From Bacteriovorax sp. (GTDB lineage Bacteria > Bdellovibrionota > Bacteriovoracia > Bacteriovoracales > Bacteriovoracaceae), in the NCBI GenBank assembly GCA_014376445.1, contig JACMRM010000021.1, positions 1 to 32,071 on the forward strand: a stretch of DNA of 32,071 nucleotides. The letters run 5' to 3'. Each line of letters opens with the position of its first letter. The first letter of the stretch is position 1. Positions 31,922-32,071 of the stretch are shown one piece after another. Both the position numbers and the translations under genes were made by a program. Below the pieces are notes generated by a model that saw nothing but the letters and a program-made list of their open reading frames with translations, ran no database searches and had not been told where the DNA came from.

Positions 31922-32071
31922 ATGGCCAATAAAAAAATGAAACACAAATTGAATATTGCAGGAGCATGGTATTGCACAGATCCTGATGATGATAGTGGAG
32001 AAGGCTGTATCGCTTGTAACGTGTGTTATACGGGAGCGCCTGAGTTTTTTAAAGAAGATGAAGACGGGAAC
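31922..32071 (+). CDS. Ferredoxin, N-terminal 50 residues (runs off the window)
   Basis: I translated this directly, as the gene is cut by the window end. It starts MANKKMKHKLNIAGAWYCTD and has an iron-sulfur site, GCIACNVCYTGAPEFF, giving C-x2-C-x2-C (Cys29, 32 and 35). The fourth ligand of a 4Fe-4S cluster would be expected downstream, so I cannot say which single- or two-cluster type it is. A fourth Cys at position 18 precedes the motif and could be an extra ligand or incidental. The acidic KEDEDGN stretch is typical of ferredoxins. GGAGG at 31913-31917 is 4 bases before the ATG. It probably carries electrons for a cytosolic reductase; the partner is unknown. Confidence 0.8.
   Translation, partial: MANKKMKHKLNIAGAWYCTDPDDDSGEGCIACNVCYTGAPEFFKEDEDGN

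Noticed and set aside
31816-31977. N-terminal extension of the mutase up to 31977
   Set aside because: The ATG at 31815 has a ribosome site and gives the family length; the extension overlaps the divergent ferredoxin start and promoter.

Overview
The window looks like chromosomal DNA of an AT-leaning Gram-negative bacterium. It carries a complete Kdo (LPS inner-core sugar) gene set, a TolC-type outer-membrane protein, several lipoproteins with lipoboxes, and many small secreted proteins of no recognised family. Gene style and the mix of housekeeping genes with lineage-specific envelope proteins suggest the Bdellovibrionota, perhaps Bacteriovoracaceae. That placement is inference from general resemblance, not from a marker gene. 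Genes are packed tightly, with many ATGA or TAATG overlaps. I saw no rRNA, tRNA, CRISPR array, insertion sequence, integrase or prophage gene.

Layout. 1-3484, minus strand: a TolC-like protein, a small predicted barrel protein and the start of purB form one apparent operon. A small secreted protein lies upstream of them. 3544-8596, plus strand: kdsB-pyrG-kdsA-kdsC-DUF493-gpsA, mostly with overlapping ends. The Kdo genes make and activate Kdo, and CTP synthase supplies the CTP that KdsB uses. 8612-10807, minus: a DsbD/ScsB-type thiol-disulfide transporter. 10808-10995: an intergenic region with an array of 7-mers in strict 11-bp phase. 10996-14338, plus: an orphan membrane histidine kinase, then a TPR-like lipoprotein overlapping a FecR-domain protein. 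14397-17890, plus: guaB-guaA and a small membrane protein. 17887-18801, minus: a secreted polysaccharide deacetylase.

19001-19650 is a HicA-HicB toxin-antitoxin pair with a perfect 18-bp palindrome just upstream. 19647-21184, minus: a membrane-anchored protein of unknown function and a HAD-like protein that ends in a textbook sliding-clamp-binding peptide. Divergent from these, 21351-28193 on the plus strand holds dnaE, a secreted protein of unknown function, a CsgG/FlgT-like lipoprotein and pyrD, largely overlapping. 28252-28478 is a small secreted-protein gene that appears frameshifted. 28672-29367 encodes a Gly/Tyr-rich secreted protein. 29383-31815, minus: queC and a phosphoglucomutase/phosphomannomutase. 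The window ends inside a divergent ferredoxin gene.

Most of the window is ordinary housekeeping. The parts most worth following up are the 11-bp-phased repeat array upstream of the histidine kinase, the clamp-motif HAD protein next to dnaE, the HicAB operator, the frameshifted secretory gene, the duplicated ASVPETA motif in the FecR protein, and RNA hairpins at the start of the tolC-like operon and over the FecR stop codon. I did not find a clearly new multi-gene defence or mobile system.
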